Below, one piece after another: positions 30,214-44,500 of a stretch of DNA of 64,000 nucleotides. Position 1 is the first letter of the stretch, and every line of letters begins with the position of its first letter. Origin of the DNA: Heloderma charlesbogerti. Taxonomy: Eukaryota; Chordata; Lepidosauria; Squamata; Helodermatidae. The stretch is taken from positions 124,001 to 188,000 of the forward strand of contig JANEZZ010000802.1 of the NCBI GenBank assembly GCA_026122225.1. The letters are read 5' to 3'. A model generated the notes under the pieces. That model made no database searches and was not told the origin of the DNA. It saw only the letters and a program-made list of their open reading frames with translations. Both the position numbers and the translations under genes were made by a program.

Positions 30214-32842
30214 GTTGGTTGTATCCTGGATTGCTGATTGAAGCAGACTAAAAAAAGGCAGAAAATCTGTACGTGAGAGCTTTTCCACAGGACACCCTAC
30301 CACTGGGATTTATTAGTTTGTGGTTCTCCTCATTATGTACACCTCAGTCCCATTTATTTCAAACAGGGTTAATACATTCATTTAGGATCGTGGAATTTGA
30401 ACATAAATATGAGTTTCAATATAGGTGACGTATTTATTTTAAGGATAGCAATATAAACTGCAGTTGTAACCAGTACTTAAATTTAGTTGGTGACGCAGTT
30501 CATTTGATGATTGCTTTGAGGGCAGAGTATATTGGCTTTTCCTGGTTATTATAGCAATTCCTGTTGAGGCATTTGAAATGGTTTTCTGATTATTTAATGA
30601 TTTAAAAATACCAGTTGGATCTGAGCATAGTATGACTTAAAGCTTGAGATTTGTGTCTGTTAATCTCATATTGGAAAAATTAAAAAAAGGATTTTCACTA
30701 ATGTTCTAATATAGGCAACTTTGCAGTCGACTGATTAGAACTCTTGATAACTATGAAATGCTATGAAATGTTTGTAGTGCAATAATGCCAAGAATAAACG
30801 AGCATCCTAGACAATAACTATGTTGAAATAGTGGTACAAATGAATGATTTTTCAGGTACAAATGTACTAATGTAGGGTTAGGCAACTGGAGGCGGCTGAG
30901 GGGAGGTCACACAAATCAAGCCCCCGAAGATTTTCAACTTGGTTCCCCACCATAATTCCTGTTCCCAAAGATTACCCCATCCACCTGTGCTATTATGGAC
31001 CACAGTTGCTGCTTCCCAAGTTAAGGCACAGGCAAAGGGGCTCTTTAGCTTGCTCTCCTGCACTGTCAAGAGAAAGAGAAGCTTTGCCAGAGCCCTTCCC
31101 TTATTCTTTCTTTCAGCTGCTCAGTCCTGTGAGCATGTCGACACAGCAAATAGTACAGAGCTGCTGCAGTACCTACAGGAAAGTCTTTGCAGCTGCTCAA
31201 AGCCTCTGCCTGGCCCTTCAGCTCTTGCTCAATTCAAAATATGGCCCAATTGAAAATTAGTTCCTGACTAGGGAATCAAAACATCAGATGAGCTTAATCC
31301 TAAATACTTAGTCCATGCTTTCCCAGTTAGTGGGCTTAAGTTCTCATACTAATATTTTTTAGTAAGTGTTTTTCAAAGCTTATCAGTCTTCTTAATTCTA
31401 TAGTTCAATCCAGCATTTCTAATCAATAGGGATTTTAACTGGAAGAAATCAGCTTCAGTAGCATTCTACATTGATACCATGTTGTGCATATGCCAGTTGA
31501 ACTTGAGTAGGTTATGATACTGCAATGCATCACTGCAGCTGCAAAATACCTTGTGATTTTTCTATCGAAGCAAGTTACCTTATCTCTGCTGGCTATCTGT
31601 TGAGAGAAATTAAAGGTCCAGTCATGCCAAGGCTGCTATCACAAAGTGCAGAATGTTAGCTACTCCCTTGACTTTCTCAGTTAAGAGTCACTGTTCGTGG
31701 AAATCATGTAATTCCACAGATATATGCCTGTTTCACTTTAACACAATTTTAAGGCTAGGCTTGGATTTAAAAACAACAACTGTAACCAGAAACTATATTT
31801 TATTCAACTTGATTCCCATCCTTTCCCCATCCTTATCACATATAACAAGGCTCAGGTGACGTTCCTCAGTGTTGCTGCATTTTAGTATCTTTCTGCAGAA
31901 AATTGGTAATTGCAGTAGCATAGAGCATAATCAAAGTAAGCATTTCTTCTCTCCACTCATGCATTTTGCTCTTGTGCCTGCTTTTATGCTTCTTGGAGCT
32001 ATGTGAGTCAGTGATGTGGGTGGTGACTGGGAATAGGGTCTCTTTTATGGTGGCATCCTGATATGGAGTGCTTTTGCTGAGGAAGCTTGCATGGCACTGG
32101 GCCTGAGGTTGCTTTGGTGCCAGGTGGAGACATTCTTATTTGCCCTGACCGTTTAGGTATTTTAGCACTGGAGTCATTTACTTTTGTTTTCAATAAGAGG
32201 CTGTTTTTGCGCTGCTGTTCATTTACTTATGTTGGCTTGGGTTCTATTATGTTTTTAATCTTGCTTCCCACTCTGAAAATTTTCTTTTCTGAAAACCAGG
32301 GTGTAAAACTACAGCAACAACAGAAAGCGCACCATTGATATAAGTGGTGCATAAATGAAGAAGTCTCTGTTGGTCTTCCTCTTTTCCTAAAATCCAACAG
32401 CTGTCAGTCCTTCCTCCTTAACAGCCCAGAGATTCCTGCTGCTGTTTTCTGCTCTTTTTATTCATTACCTCTTGTTGCTTCTTCAGCTGAACTGTTGCGT
32501 TTCTTGATTTTCCCAGTCCATTACCACTGCACATGTACCTCTGGTATATGCATTTATTAATTCTGTATCTGTTTGCTTTGGCTAGGGACTGTAGTTCATG
32601 AGGCAGTTTGCCCCTTCTTAATATTGGGCTAATCTACTTCTTATACTTTGTATGCAAAATGTGGATGGATAGTTATAAATGTCCCTCTTAGAGACAGTAA
32701 GTGACTTTGGAGGGACTCCAGAGTGTTAGAGGAGTGTTAGATTGAGTGTTAGAGGAGGTATGTGTGATTAAAGAATGAACCCTCATTTTTCTTCCAAGCC
32801 TGGAACTCTGAAGAAGTGTGGAGGGCTTGACCTGACCTCACT
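30214..32842. other. GPCPD1 intron 1, no gene seen
   Basis: AT-rich, mostly unique-looking. Short open frames near 30880-31260 have no domain. Confidence 0.5.
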
Positions 32843-33433
32843 CTGGGCTTTGGAGGCACCGCAGACGGTGACTGCAGCCATGAAATTAAAAGATGCTTGC
32901 TCCTTGGGAGGAAAGCTATGACACACCTAGACAGCATAGTAAGAAGCAGAGACATCACCTTGCCGACAAAGGTCCGTCTAATCAAAGCTATGGTTTTCCC
33001 AGTAGTAATGTATGGCTGTGAGAGCTGGACTATAAGGAAGGCTGAGTGCTGAAGAATTGATGCTTTCGAACTGTGGTGCTGGAGAAGACTCTTACGAGTC
33101 CCGTGGACTGCAAGGAGGTCAAATCAGTCAATCCTAAAGGAAATCAGCCCTGAGTGCTCATTGGAAGGACAGATACTGAAGATGAAGCTGAAATATTTTG
33201 GCCACCTAATGCGAAGAGAAAAGTCACTGGAAAAGACCCTGATGCTGGGAAAGATTGAAGGCAGAAGGAGAAGGGGACGGCAGAGGATGAGATGGCTAGA
33301 TAGCATCACCGATGCAATGAATATGAATTTGAGCACACTCCGAGAGAGAGCGCAGGACAGGAAGGCCTGGCGTGCTATGGTCCATGGGGTCATGAAGAGT
33401 CGGACACGACTTAACGACTGAACAACAACAACT
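32843..33433 (+). mobile_element. BovB LINE 3' fragment, plus, with stop codon
   Basis: From ACCGCAGACGGTGACTGCAG to ACGACTGAACAACAACAAC this matches the last 580 bp of the full BovB. Translation shows the C-terminal region, but a TGA at 33050-33052 replaces an arginine codon of the intact copy. It is 5'-truncated and non-functional. Confidence 0.92.
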
Positions 33434-34129
33434 ACAAAAGATGCAGTAAGACATCTTAGTACTTTTGTAGCTCAGCTAGACATCAGGCAAAGGCCCTGTG
33501 CTTTGCCCAAGTGAGGAAAGGGTCAGTGGTGACCATACATTTTTATTTGCTGCCAAGGCTAGCCAAAAATTGTCCATCTATCTAACATGTGGTCCACAAC
33601 AGTTTTATAGAAAAGGAGGTACTGATCACTAGGTAACAGTAGGACACCCATTCAAGAAAGCTGTCCTCTTTGGAATTCAGAGTTAGTGACCTCACTCAGT
33701 CTAGAGATCATCAAATGTTTCATTTACTTTTCCTTGGTATGAGGAAATCTGATGACACTTTTTCTTGGTAGAGTAGGAAAACGGCCAATGTGGAATATAC
33801 AGTTCAGTTCTAACTGGGTTGTTAAAAGTTCATTCAGCAGACACTGCTGACATCGGTGGCTCTTTATGTTCAACTAATACTTTGAAAGCTTTTCTGGTTA
33901 ACCTTTTTTACTCAAATAAGAAGATTAATGACATATTTTGCTCACTTTAACTAAATGTGATGCTCTTTCTTAAAGATAAATGGCTTTTCATAACAAAAAG
34001 GGGGGGTGCACAATCCAGTCAAGTACTAAAAGCTTCTCAGCAGAAAACAGGATTTAAGGCAGTTTTGAATGGTACTCATTAATTAGATCCATTTCAGTCT
34101 GGTATCTGGCCAGGTTTGGGGTCAGAAAC

Positions 34130-35372
34130 AGGCGGAGTTGTCCTGGCAGATGACTTGTGGTTAGAGATAGGGGGGGGTATGATCCTGATGATTTCCTTGG
34201 ATCTCTCAGTAACTTTCAGTACCATTATCTATGCTTCTGGGTCTCCTTTAGAGTAGCACTTGGGGCACTGTTATTTTGCCCTGAGTCCTTTCTGGTGGTG
34301 CTGAAGAAGTATTGTTCCACTCTATGTCCCACATGTGATTTAACTCTATGTGAAACTGCTGGGAGGGGTAATCTGAAAGTCTGGGCTGAAATGTCATAAC
34401 TATGCTGATGTTACTTGGCTCTATTCTTCATTTTCAGTTACTAATCTCAGGGACCCTGTGGAAACTCTGAACCGGTGTCTGGGGGCTGTTCTGAGATGGA
34501 TGAATAAGCTGAAACTTAATTCAGACTAAGTAGAACTGCTGTTGGTTGGGAATTCTTCTGAACTGAATGAAGTTACTCAGCCTTTTCTGGATGGGGTTGC
34601 ACTCCCTCTGAAGAAAGTATACAGTTCATGGGTTCTTCTGAACCCAGCACTATCTCTGGATGCACGTGTATCAGTAGTTAGGAGTGCTTTTTACCAGCTT
34701 CACATGATTTGCTAACTGCAACCCTATCTGAAAAATGTGAACCTCACCTCAGTCACTTGTGCACTGCTTACATCCAGATTGGACTGTTATGATGTTCTTT
34801 CCCATTCTACCTTGTAAAAACGGTTCAAAAATTACAATTGGTCCAGAATGTGGCTGTCAGGATGCTGGTAAGAGCAAGGTGGCGAGCTCACATTATGCCG
34901 ATCCCACATCAGTGACACTGGTTATCAGTTTGTTTCTGGGTTCATTTTAAGTGCTACTGACCTTTAAAGCCATAAATGGCCTAATGCCAGGTTATCATCT
35001 GAAGGCCCACTTATGCCCACATGAACTTACTTGAGCCCTAAGATCAAAGAGACCCCACTCTTTGGCATTTTATTAGTTAAGATTAACTTGGCGGGTACCA
35101 GGGACAGGGCCTTTTCAATGGTGGCTCCATGCCTGTGGAGTGTCCTCCCCAGGGAAACCTGACAGGCCTCCTCTCTTGCCATCTTTAGACTTGTAGTAAA
35201 AACCTTTCATTCTGCAAGGATTTCTATGAATAATTCATACAGACTCCTAGATACTGTATTAAAATGTTTCTGCTGCTGAATTCTCAGTAATTGTTCTTTA
35301 CTTGTACTACAAGCTGCCTTTAGAAGAATTATTATCTTGAAAGGCTGGGTATAAATGAATAAAATAAATAAG
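34130..35372 (+). mobile_element. L2-like LINE, 3' part, plus strand
   Basis: Decayed coding pieces are followed by a complete 3' end. Near 34190-34220 the frame reads SLDLSVTFSTI-like (motif A region), near 34470-34540 LNRCLGAVLRWMNKLKLN, and near 34580-34790 a LSLDARVS and LTSRLD stretch with stops. The 3' region (AAAGCCATAAATGGCCTAAT, then CTTTTCAATGGTGGCTCC) ends in GGTATAAATGAATAAAATAA. It is broken by several stops and frameshifts. Confidence 0.7.
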
Positions 35373-35441
35373 TTCATCTATTAAGATATATACAGAATTA
35401 GTGTAGTACTCCTAAAACAATGCTTTTCCCCCCTTCCTCAG

Positions 35442-35522
35442 GATACAGCAGCCATTGAACATCCTTCACAAGTATGGCACCTTGTCGGGTTACCTTTGCA
35501 ATAAGAGGAATATCACCACCAG
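35442..35522 (+). CDS. GPCPD1: GPCPD1 exon 2 (first coding exon; CDS from 35474)
   Basis: A polypyrimidine tract and AG (TTCCCCCCTTCCTCAG) precede the exon, and GTACAA follows. The first 32 bases are 5' UTR. ATG at 35474 has A at -3 and G at +4, a good Kozak context, and is the first ATG of the exon. It encodes residues 1-16 and one base of codon 17 (MAPCRVTFAIRGISPP), the first strand of the CBM20 domain. It leaves in phase 1, as the next exon requires. Confidence 0.93.
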
Positions 35523-38500
35523 GTACAAAACACTTTTCTTTTACTGCAGTTTTACAAGAAAAATGGAAGGACATCTTAATAAGTAATACATATTACATAT
35601 TATTATTACACTTAATTACATCTTAAAATGTAATAACTATACATCATGTGCAATACTTGGAGGTGGGATGTGTGGGGAAACTGGATTTCTTTTGTCTTGC
35701 ACAGACAGATTTGTACATATAGAAGACTTTCACAGGGTGTAATGTAACCTGCTCTGTATTAAGCAAGTGTGTGAAGATTCATTTTTTAATGAATAGGGTG
35801 AGCTTTCCTGAGCTCCACTACATTTCCAAATATTTGTTTAGTAGTGACCTGCCAGATATGTCTGATTGGTCAGCTTGATGTGTGAAACCAATGCCCCTTT
35901 GGCTCTGCTGGCTCCTTATTGCAGTTTACAGCTTTCATGCCTATACAGTCCCTTTTATGCTAATGGAATCTTCTGTTCATAGGCTCAGTGTTTGTCTCTT
36001 TCCACCTATACTGAATTTCTGCTTCCCTCAAAGAAAATATGCTGCTGTCAGTATTTTGCTCCAACACCTTCCCCTTCTCCCAGCCCCAAGCAGTTGTAAT
36101 GTTACTTCACATTTATTCTATGATATATTGTAATGTACAGCCTGTGACTAGGCAACCTCCCAGATGACACTGTTTTAGTCCACCACAATCTGTGTGTGTA
36201 TACACACACACACACACAAACGTTTTAATGGAGCTATGATCCATTGAGTAAACACTGAAACCAATCTGTTTCTTAGCACTGGGATTTTGCTATTTTGCAA
36301 CTACTAGGCTGTTTTATGTTAAGTTCCTTGGCTGCCTTTCTTTAAAAAAAAATCTCTTAAAAGGCATTCATTTAAAAGGCTTTCATTAATATTGCCACTT
36401 TTCTTGTGAGGAATGATAAACTTTGCGATAACATTAAATGGATGTCATAAATCAGAGTTCCCTGTACCTGCTACTGAAACTGTAGCCGCATGTGGAATGG
36501 ACACACACAGAGTAGGCAGTATGCCACAACTTGCAATTCCTCGATTTCAAATCTTGACCTAGGGGGCAAGTCAAGTTTTGAAAGTATTTGGCTATTTTCC
36601 TTGAATTGTCTCTCACTTGGTCCAAATTGTCCTGTTCCTGTGTGCTGGGATCTGCAGAGGCTCAGTACCAGGCCCCACCACCATATTCAGGTGGAATTAA
36701 AGAGCAGGACTTTTTCCAGTGGTGGCAAACTCTCTGCTGAAGGACAGGGAACATTAATGGATACTCTGTGTGACTGGAAGTGGCTTCTTCATCTTCCCTG
36801 GACAGTCACCCCCCCATTACAGTGGTATGTTTTAGAGAAAGAGAGAATGAACAGAAAAGAGGGCTGGTGCCAGGTGAGCCCATTAGAAGCCACCTGGACT
36901 TTCAGAACTCCTTCGGGCTTGGCTTGTAATAAAATTCAGGTCTTTCCCTTTGTCTTTTTCTCACCCATGTGCACATTCCAAACTTCAATACCACTGTTTT
37001 TCTCATTCCAGTTGTATTCTTTTCTTCTTCCTTCAGATGCTCTTTTTATTCAGTACTCTGTTTATTTGGTCCTATTCACGTAGCTTCCTAGCTCTGTGGC
37101 TTCTCTGTCCCTCAGTTCTTGCCTCTGTGCTCATGTCTACCCCTTTTATTACACCAGTGTGGAGCCCTTTCTATTCCTAGAATCTTGGTAAGGTTTTTTC
37201 TGCTAGTGAACCTTACCTTGCATTGCTCTCACAGCAGCTGTGCTGACCAAGTCAGCTACTGATCCTTTTATTTCACAAGATAGCATATTCAGAAATATTA
37301 TATAATGTCCCAAACTCAGCTAGCAGCGGACAAGTTGTTGCTGTCTCAGATAACAGGCAGTTGACTTTTAGCCTAGTACACATGACCTATATAAATGCTT
37401 ACATGACTATTAATTTATGAATATCCGTGTACATACTTATAAAGCACACCAGGATCTTGTTCACACAGTTTGGGGATATCAGTGTATCTCTTGCTCCCCC
37501 CTGTGGATCTGTACAGAGCTGTCTGTACATCAAGTAATTTAGTGAACATTTTGCTGCATTGAAGAAAGCAAATGTGTAAGTCACCACTTTCCAGGTTCAG
37601 AATACAAATTACTAGTTTCATCTCCTGCTATGAACGCTTCATTGCGGCAGAAAAGCATGTTCTAGCAAGAGCATTATAATTACATTGGTGTTAAGCTTTA
37701 TTTAAGAATTTATTGACGAGCTCTCTGCTAACAGAAGTTTACTCATATAATATCAATTCACAGAGCCTTTTAGCACCCTGTTATTGAGCAATGAACTGGG
37801 CTTAGAGAGAAAGTAAGGTGCAATCCTATGCATGTTTAGACAGAAAAATTCCCACAACTCCCAGCATCCCCCAGCCAGCCATGCTGATTGGGGAATGCTG
37901 GGAGTTGTAGGACTTCTTTCTATCTAAACATGCATAGGGTTGCACCCTGAAAAATTAGGTCTGCCATGCCTTGGGCAGGCACATATGCTTCCCCTCCTGC
38001 CTGTATAGTATTACTATTTTGGACAGTGCTTTGAATCTTTTTAATAGAAAAGCAGGTTAGAAGTTGTTTACCTTTGAGTCTGCACATGTTGTTAATAGGC
38101 TGCTCAGTATTGGCAAAAGTTCGTAATGTGAAGGCTTTATTGTGCACTTTCTTATGCACACTCTTCTTTCTAGGAGAGGTTTTTGCCGTATGCGGAAGCT
38201 GCAATTCTCTGGGAAATTGGAATCCCCAATGTGCAGTAATCCTTCAGCCGGAGGATGAGGCTGGTGATGTGTAAGTTTCTTTCAGCGGTGCATGCAGAAC
38301 TTCTTAACTGTACAAACAGGCTGGTTAACACTGACTATACAGTTCATGTGTTATTTCTTAACTGCCTCAGCATCTGTATGCCTCATTTTAGAAAGCAAAA
38401 GTATCACTTGAGGTTGATTAGTGCTTGATGTGTACCTGGATGCTGCTTAAGCACTTGCATGGCTCATATTTGGGTTAGTGTGCTTATAATAAAGTACTTC

Positions 38501-41500
38501 AGGGAAAAACCTGTTTGTCCACGTAACACAATTGTGTGGCCCATAGACTATATCAAAAAGTCATCTTTTATCTGATTCCCCAGCCCCTTCTGAATAGCAT
38601 CCTTTGTTTGGTTTGCGTAGCTTCTAAAAGAAACGTGAGCACCCTAGTTCATCAAAGCTCACTGTTTGTGTGGAAGCAACCTTTACATGTGCAAGAGGTT
38701 GCTAGGATTGGGGCTAGGGCATGAGGTTGAACTAGAAATACCTTCTCTCAGCAGCTCATACTGTGCTTGCAGCTGTGGTCCTTATTCAGTGTTCCCAGAT
38801 GTAGACATAGCCTCCACATCCACTGCTGTACACATCTCTCCTCTCTTCTTCCTGTGGGCCTCCTCCTCTGGTTATCTGAATACTCTGAGGGTGTGATCCC
38901 CTAGCACTACTGCTGTCTTGGATCTTCTGATTGGACCAATAATCACTCCCAAGTATATAGTGAAGCCTTTGGAAAGTGCCTTTGGTTAAACATTAGTGTT
39001 TATGTCTTTGAGCCACTAAATATCCCAAGGTCAAGGGCTGTTATCCAGTGTGTTGCACAGTGAGCTCTACTATGCATACAACAGGCTTCTTGTTCATTTT
39101 CTTTACCTTAACAACAGCCTCCTGTGCCACTTGAGAAGCTGCTTGGGGGCCACAGTAATCATGTTAATGGCTCCACCTGAAAACATTACATGGAGACTGC
39201 CTTTTCTGAATATATTTGTGAACTGGGTCCTTGTTGGATCCTGAATACTGTGCTAGGAAAGTGGACTGTTGCTCATCTTCTGTGTAGTGTTTCCATATGG
39301 AGCTTATTGCATGGATGCTTTAAAACCTTTAGCTGTGACCTCCAGTGTTATGTCAGAATGGCCCTTTGAAACAGAACCGGGGGGAGGGGGGAGTCAGAAG
39401 TCACATTGTGTATGTATGTGCATGCACAGCAAATGCTTTTTAAAGAAACATCTTTGACAGGCATCCTGTATTTTTTTCCTAAAATGATTTCAAAAATATT
39501 TTTCTGCAGTCTGTTATGGAAAGTTACTGTTGACCTTCCTAGAGGAAAGGATATTGACTATCGGTATTTTCAAGGGAGTTTTTTAGAACCCCAGGTATGT
39601 ATACCTATATAAGCCCCAATATAACTTGTTGACTAACTTTAGGATAAGGTTTTGGTAGTATGGCAGTTGGAAATAGTCTGTACCCTGTAGTCAGCTGTTA
39701 AATTCATTTTTATTCAGTTCTCCTAATAATAAACTGTGTTTAGCTTCAGTTAAAATTTCCTACACAAAAAGCGTTTGTGTAAGAAAACATAAAACGAGAG
39801 AGTGCACCTGCATATATCTTTCTTCATGTACTGGCAAGCCGCGGTTGGTCACTGTTTCCCAGCATGTGTACGCAGATCAAAAGACATGTACAACTGCTGC
39901 ATGCAGTGATCTGCACATCTCATGCTTTTGTTTCCCAGATGCTTATTGTGATCTGGTTCTCGCAACATGACAAGCCAGAATACAGGTTGAGTATGGGTTG
40001 CTGTTGAATTGTGGCGTATTGTGTGAATCCAGCTGTGCTAACAAACCATGGTTTGTTAACTACAAACAACGCACAGTTCACAACCTAACAACAAATCATG
40101 GGTTCTCTTTGTGGCTTATTCATGGTTAACAAACCATGATTTATTAGCATGTTTGGGTTCATACAACACAACAACCCACAATAAAATGACAACCCATACT
40201 CTGGCTTGTTGTGTTGAGTGAACCCAGCCTGTATAGGAAAAGATAAACTTATGAAGAATATCTAGCTTAAATGGTGCGCTCAAAAATCTTTTGTTGCTGT
40301 TAGCTTAAATTTAAATGCAAACATTTTAAACAGGGCACAGACATTTAATGTATAAGCAACATAAGCCTCTAATAGTAGAAAATAGGTAGATGTGTTGGCA
40401 TGTTCTTGTTGCCTTAGTGGTTTTGCAGGACACGCTATAAGTAGGTGAGGGTGTGTGGGCTTTGGAAGGCAAGAAATCTCATAAGTCAAAGTTAGTTTTG
40501 ATATCTTTTTATCTGCACTCTTGTAGCTTTGTTAAACGTCTAAAATATGGAAGAGAACACAACTACAACCTAGTTCTTTTAAGAAGTTGATAGATCTGCT
40601 GTAGTTAAGACAAATTCCCTTATAATACATGCAAAGTTCACAGTATATATTGGTGAGTGTCTTTCCTTTGAGTAGGTGCTCTGTATCGTGCACGCTATAA
40701 GTACCGTGTGATGCAGAGGCTTCTATGGTAAGTATGAATTTTATGGAATAGCAGAGTAGAGACATATATGAAGAGCCAATATTGATGGCTATCATAAACC
40801 TAGCTGCCAGCAGAGGTTTCAGATTTGACCAAGTGTGGGGAGGCTGTACTGCAGTGAAGAGTGCATTGTTCTAGTGTATGGATATAACACAGTGAAACTG
40901 AAAGCAGGAATTGTATAGAAAAATGGAGTACAGTAAGTGACTATAACTACGTAAATATAAAATATAATGATACGTCAGAACTTTTATTAAATGACTCTTC
41001 CTATTGCATATTTCTGTGCCAAATGAGGTGTGTGTTTTTTTAATACACGTGTATGTGTCAATTTTATAAACATATTCACAAGCACAGTTGTAAAATCAAC
41101 TTAGAGATGAAACAGACTGTATTTAAGTTTAGTATGATGCAGGTTTATTTCCATGGAAGTTCTACTGTACTCAAGCTGTAATGCTTTAACATTTAGGGAG
41201 AGTTAACAGGTTGGGCTTTTTTAGGTTTCTAACCAGGAGGGTAGTACTTCTCTTAATATTTTTATGTCTAACCGACTCCTATGTGATAATCACAACTTTA
41301 GCTGTTGATTGGGTTGGATTTAGAACACTTAACAGAGGGAGCAATCCTATGGCCGCTAGTCAGTGGCTAGACAGCCATAGGATATGTCGGTTTCCAGGAA
41401 CCGACCTTGGAGCCCGTGCTCCGAGGTCAGTTCCTGGAGAACCGACTTTTCTCCCTTCCCACGCTGCCTCGCAGGCAGCTCGGAATGGCCCCGCACTCTG

Positions 41501-44500
41501 CGCTTGGAAGAGGAGTGCAGAGTGATGAAAATGGTGTGTTCCGGGGTGGGGAAGGCAGAAATGCCGGTACGACACATCCTGTGTGTCGTCAAGCAGCCGC
41601 CTCCGCCTTCCCACGGCTAGACAGCCAAAATTGGCTGTCTAGCCGCAAATGCAGGGCAGCTGAAGCATGGAGGGGACAATCCCGTCTGTGCTTCTCCTGC
41701 CCTGCATTGGATAGGCGGTTGCCTCCAAGTTAGGATTGCACCCTAAAGATACTTCAATTATTTCTTAGTCCATGGCTAGAGTTGCCTGTAGGAGTGGAAT
41801 ATATGAACCAGACTTTAGTTCTGATTCATAATTTACGAGTAGTAGAAGTGCTACTTTTCTGTCACTGGAGTAACTGATGAAACTAACCTTAGTCTCAAAT
41901 ATTTGAAGTATTGAAGTGCTCCTCCTCTGAATATTATTGGTAAGAAGAGGAGATTGATTTGATTTGGGGTGTGTGTGGCTGAGTTCTCACAACACAACAG
42001 ACCACCATGCGAAATGAGCCATACAGTGTGGGTTGTTGTCAGAACAAGCCATGGTGTGCCCAACAGACAATCAGGTCTACCTTGGGTTGTTCCGCCCCTC
42101 CTTCCCCCTTGGTCTCCAGCCGACTCCACCCAGTATCCCGGGGACTTGGTGGCAGGACCTGTCTTGTCTGCCGCCAAGCCCCCATGCCTGCTCTGATCCT
42201 GGTCGCAGTTGGAGCCTTAAAAAAAATATTTTCTCTTTTTCTGTGTGTGAAAACAGGGGCAGATTTTTTCCTGCATTTTCCCAGCCCAGGAAATGTGTAC
42301 AAAAGCCTCCCTCCCCTCCCTTTTTAGTGGGTTTTACAAGTTGTGCACTTGTGCAATTTCAACTGTCCAAAATATGCAGGCTTGCCTTGCCTGGAGCCTT
42401 GTATGTTTGAGTTGTCAAACATACAGGGTAATAGTCAAGGCTGCACTGTATATAGGCTGGTTTGACAACCTTTGACAGTTGACAGGGTGGGAAAAGGGGT
42501 GTTGTTTCCCCAACTGGCAAGTGCCCAACATTGCCCACTTAGCAAGGGAATCCGCAGGATTTAAAAGGTTGCCCCGACCCTTGGGGGTGCCCTTGCCCTA
42601 GTCCATCCCTCCCTGAGTCGGCAGCAACAGGTTTTCATACGAGAGTGCACGCCACCTGCTTTTTTGCTTCCGGGTGCAGTAACCATGTCTAGTTTGACAG
42701 CTATCAAACTAGATGCAGTTACTGCATTTGGGAGTGAAAAAAAGGGGTGGCATGCACTTTTTAAATGAAAACTTTGGGGGGAGCCAGTGACAGCCCCACC
42801 AAAGTGCTGTTTGAGCACAGTTGGAGGGACTGTCTCTGGCAAGGAGCATGGGAAGCTGTTTGGCCGCAATCGCAAAGAGCAATTGCGGCTGTGCTTGGGA
42901 AGGGTGGCAGTGGTTTCTGCTGCTCTTGCCAAGTGGCTCGCTGGCCAATGCCCACTACCCATGATGGGTTGGCAGTGCCAGGTTCAGACGACACACCAAT
43001 CCATTGTGGGTAAAACAACCCCTGGAACAAGCCATGTGTTGTTAGGGTGGCTTGTTGTCCGTGCGCAAGCCACCCTGCAGGAATTAGTCTGGGTTCAGAT
43101 GACATGGCAACCCACTGCGGCTTTTCACCCACGATGGGTTGTCATGTTGTGTGAGCCCAGTCTGTGTGTGTGTGTGTGTGTGTGTGTAGACAGGCATGCG
43201 CACACACTTTCTGTCTCTCTCTCTCTGGCCACTTTAACAACTTCTCATTATGTTTTGACATAGGATAATCTGAACTGACAGATACTGTTGAGTAGCCAAA
43301 CTATTGTCTTTATTTCTAGCTTCCATTTTGAAAAGCTACTTCATATCACATAGATTCTTGTGAAAGCTTGCTAAGCAGAATGCTGTCCAGTTAAGATGAT
43401 TCCTTGAATCTAAAGCAGCTTGAGAGTGGAGAGGCGTTTCACTGTTGCACACCCCTCCTTGCCATCTTAGATGTAAAATAGCCCTAAAATGCCATGGGAA
43501 GAGTAGATATAGTCGGCAGCATGCTGGCTCTTTAGGAAGCCACCTTTTAATGCAGGCCCCATAACTTTTCTTTCTAGAAACACAAAGCAAATATTTTCTT
43601 CTGTGCCAAAAAACATACTACTTTATACAGCATCTTAAACTCTCTGTGAGTGGTTTTTTTTAAAAAGAGCCTTTTTATGCTTTAAGGAACATTACCTGTT
43701 CATGGTAGTCTGTTAACCTCAGACTTTAACCTTCTGTTGGTAATCATCTGTTTCTAGAAACTTTTTGCTTACAATGCTCCTTTTGGGCAGTAGTAGACAA
43801 ATCCCTCCCTGCTAGCAGCCATAGATATAGATGCTCACTAGAAAATTTAAGTATTTCCAGAAAGAAAACTACTTGCACATCTTCTTTCAGCTAATTTTCT
43901 TTTGGTATATGTATGCAATTGCCCCTGCTTTTATTGCCGAATAGTTTAATGTTCATAAAAGACAAAGTTGCATTAACATTTAAAATGACTTATTTTATTT
44001 GGCATATGTGGTGTCACCATGGATGTTGTTGTGCAAGCATTTAATTTAATAAATTGCATGAGTGCAGTCCTTAGTGGTTCAGGGGCACAAAGTAATCTGT
44101 GTATCTTGACCTTCTTACACAAGATTCATTTATTGTGTGAGTGACTCACCTGTTCCAGATATCTGAAACAAGTATAAGTGCTCATGGGTCTGTGCTTTTG
44201 ATTTTTGAAACATTTCACTCTTAAGTGGATTTTTAATCGTAAGAAGTGGAAGGGTCAATTCTACATGTAAGTAATGGCAAAAACTGTAGACATGCAGCAT
44301 GCTAACTTGGAAGTAAGGCAATAATTTTCAGTGGGGCTTACTCCTTAGTAAGTGTGTTTAGGATTGTAGTTGAACAGAACAATCCTGGTGGTGGAGGTGA
44401 AGTGAAGATTCCACGGTGAAGTGACTGCCACTTCCTAAGCCCTTGCCTTTTCTAGTTTTTTTTCTTTCCCCCCTCACATTGCGGCCAATGGGAAGGAATA

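Noticed and set aside
36490..37083. 197-codon open frame in GPCPD1 intron 2
   Set aside because: No recognisable domain or splice structure, and composition like the surrounding intron.
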